From assembly GCF_900172355.1 (NCBI RefSeq), contig NZ_FWFZ01000024.1, positions 1 to 54,340 of the forward strand: DNA of 54,340 nucleotides, given 5' to 3'. The stretch comes from Roseisalinus antarcticus (lineage in GTDB: Bacteria > Pseudomonadota > Alphaproteobacteria > Rhodobacterales > Rhodobacteraceae). Shown here piece after piece: positions 53,535 to 54,340 of this stretch (position 1 is the first letter of the stretch; each line of letters begins with the position of its first letter). The position numbers and the translations under genes are program-made. A model generated the notes under the pieces. It made no database searches and was not told where the DNA came from. It saw only the letters and a program-made list of their open reading frames with translations.

Positions 53535-54226
53535 TGCGTAGTCCCAAGAGAGATGACTTAGTCGAGCTGCAAACTTCCGATCCGGAAGACTTCAAGCGAT
53601 TTCTGATTTCTGGGTTCCGCGGTTTTGTCGAAGAGGGCAAAGGGCGCCATGCCTTTGGAGTCGCGGCGCCTTTTATTGGGAGGAACGGTTCGATGGCGCT
53701 CGACCTCGAAGATGTGCACGACTGTCTGGAGGCTGCAGAGCAGTTGGCGTTCCGAGAAGGATGTATCCGGGCTCTAGAGGACACTGTGCATATTGATTCC
53801 TCAACCAGGGACGCCATTGCGGTGAACTTGATCAATTTGGCAGGGCGCGTGCGAGCGTCGCGTCTTGCTGAGGTCTTGCCGAAGATCGTTCGCTTAATTG
53901 CTCTTGAAATCGAAAGCGAACGCCAAAGAGAGGTGCTATACAGGGCTGCGTTTGATGCATGTATGGCAGCGGCTACGCCATCGGTTGAAACCCGAGATTG
54001 CATTTTTGATCTTGCCGAACAGCGTAAGATGCCATCACGCGTTGCGCCTACGGCTCTACTTCGTCTCGTCGAGGTGGAGCCCAAAAAGGTGGCTGCGCAT
54101 CTGGCAGCACTCTGGCCCCAACTGGACGACGCACTCGGCTGGTCGCCTGTGACCGGGGATTTGGAGCAAGACACTGCGGAGGAGGAAATGCGGATGCTGG
54201 CACGAGAGAGACTCCTGAATCGGTGA
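53534..54226 (+). CDS. Unknown helical protein, second gene of island cargo operon
   Basis: A 230-residue, mostly alpha-helical soluble protein with a run of antiparallel-looking helices (HDCLEAAEQLAFREGCIRAL, RDAIAVNLINLAGRV, VLPKIVRLIALEIES, FDACMAAATPSV) that resembles HEAT/ARM-type repeat packing. No catalytic motif or known domain is visible. Its start overlaps the previous stop by one base (TAATG), so the two are translated together and likely act together. Low GC, island cargo. Function unknown. Confidence 0.7.
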   Translation: MRSPKRDDLVELQTSDPEDFKRFLISGFRGFVEEGKGRHAFGVAAPFIGRNGSMALDLEDVHDCLEAAEQLAFREGCIRALEDTVHIDSSTRDAIAVNLINLAGRVRASRLAEVLPKIVRLIALEIESERQREVLYRAAFDACMAAATPSVETRDCIFDLAEQRKMPSRVAPTALLRLVEVEPKKVAAHLAALWPQLDDALGWSPVTGDLEQDTAEEEMRMLARERLLNR

Positions 54227-54340
54227 CCTAACCCCTGCCAACCCATTTTACGGCCTCGATTTTCACAATGCCGCCGCAAAATCTCGTAGACGTCCCTGTC
54301 TAATCTCGTCGTTACACTAAACAGGCCCACATGCAGGGTT

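Noticed and set aside
53461-54330. 289-codon minus-strand ORF opposite the second cargo gene
   Set aside because: Serine/arginine-rich shadow of the coupled plus-strand gene. Its first codons (54230-54330) could touch an insertion-sequence end, but nothing there is recognisable.

Overview
The window is chromosomal DNA of a GC-rich alphaproteobacterium, almost certainly in the Rhodobacterales (Roseobacter/Rhodobacter relatives). Pointers are a permuted two-piece tmRNA gene with tag ANDNKAPMALAA, the trgA-trgB-cysK order known from Rhodobacter sphaeroides, a DUF1476 ATPase zeta subunit, SspB, a BHMT-like homocysteine methyltransferase with a stand-alone corrinoid protein, and a LexA site of the alphaproteobacterial direct-repeat type GTTC-N7-GTTC. 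All functional assignments rest on reading the sequence and on family knowledge; no search was run.

Layout. 1-1842 is a decayed prophage end (terminase C-terminus, small phage ORFs, possible integrase arm sites) abutting the 3' end of tRNA-Asn. 1843-48385 is core genome: an MBL-fold hydrolase and an EnvZ-like kinase; tRNA-Ile2; a 30-bp minisatellite; purM-purN-rnd; a lipoprotein; sufE; a block with DUF1638, a corrinoid protein, an SOS-type radical SAM gene and the homocysteine methyltransferase; DUF1476; purC-purS-(dehydrogenase)-(DUF3592)-purQ; a DctB/DctD-like pair; rne with a strong terminator and two tandem-repeat arrays running into tusA; ccdA; a membrane alpha/beta hydrolase coupled to a cytochrome P450; small Rhodobacterales genes; fumC, sspB, chrA, a VWA protein; ssrA; an LCCL-domain secreted protein; an orphan solute-binding protein; DinB, acuI-like, photolyase and cfa genes; then trgA-trgB-cysK-mscS-like-alaX and an M35-like protease. 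48386-54340, after tRNA-Ser, is a lower-GC mosaic island: a small secreted protein, an IS21 istB remnant, a tyrosine-integrase fragment fused tail to tail with a truncated large serine recombinase, the DUF2924 module, and an unrecognised two-gene operon at about 50% GC.

How genes work together. Purine synthesis genes (purM, N, C, S, Q) are spread over two operons, the second interrupted by two translationally coupled non-purine genes. The homocysteine methyltransferase and corrinoid protein probably are two parts of a split B12-dependent methionine synthase, with DUF1638 as possible helper. CcdA, TusA and SufE concern thiol/sulfur chemistry; trgAB-cysK links tellurite resistance with cysteine synthesis. 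DNA repair is represented by photolyase and the LexA-box radical SAM gene.

Most interesting leads: the DctD-like regulator with intact ATPase motifs but no GAFTGA loop; the SOS box before the radical SAM gene; the split methionine synthase; the two-gene cargo operon in the tRNA-Ser island; the convergent recombinase fusion; and three independent minisatellite arrays, one of which runs into the 3' coding end of tusA.
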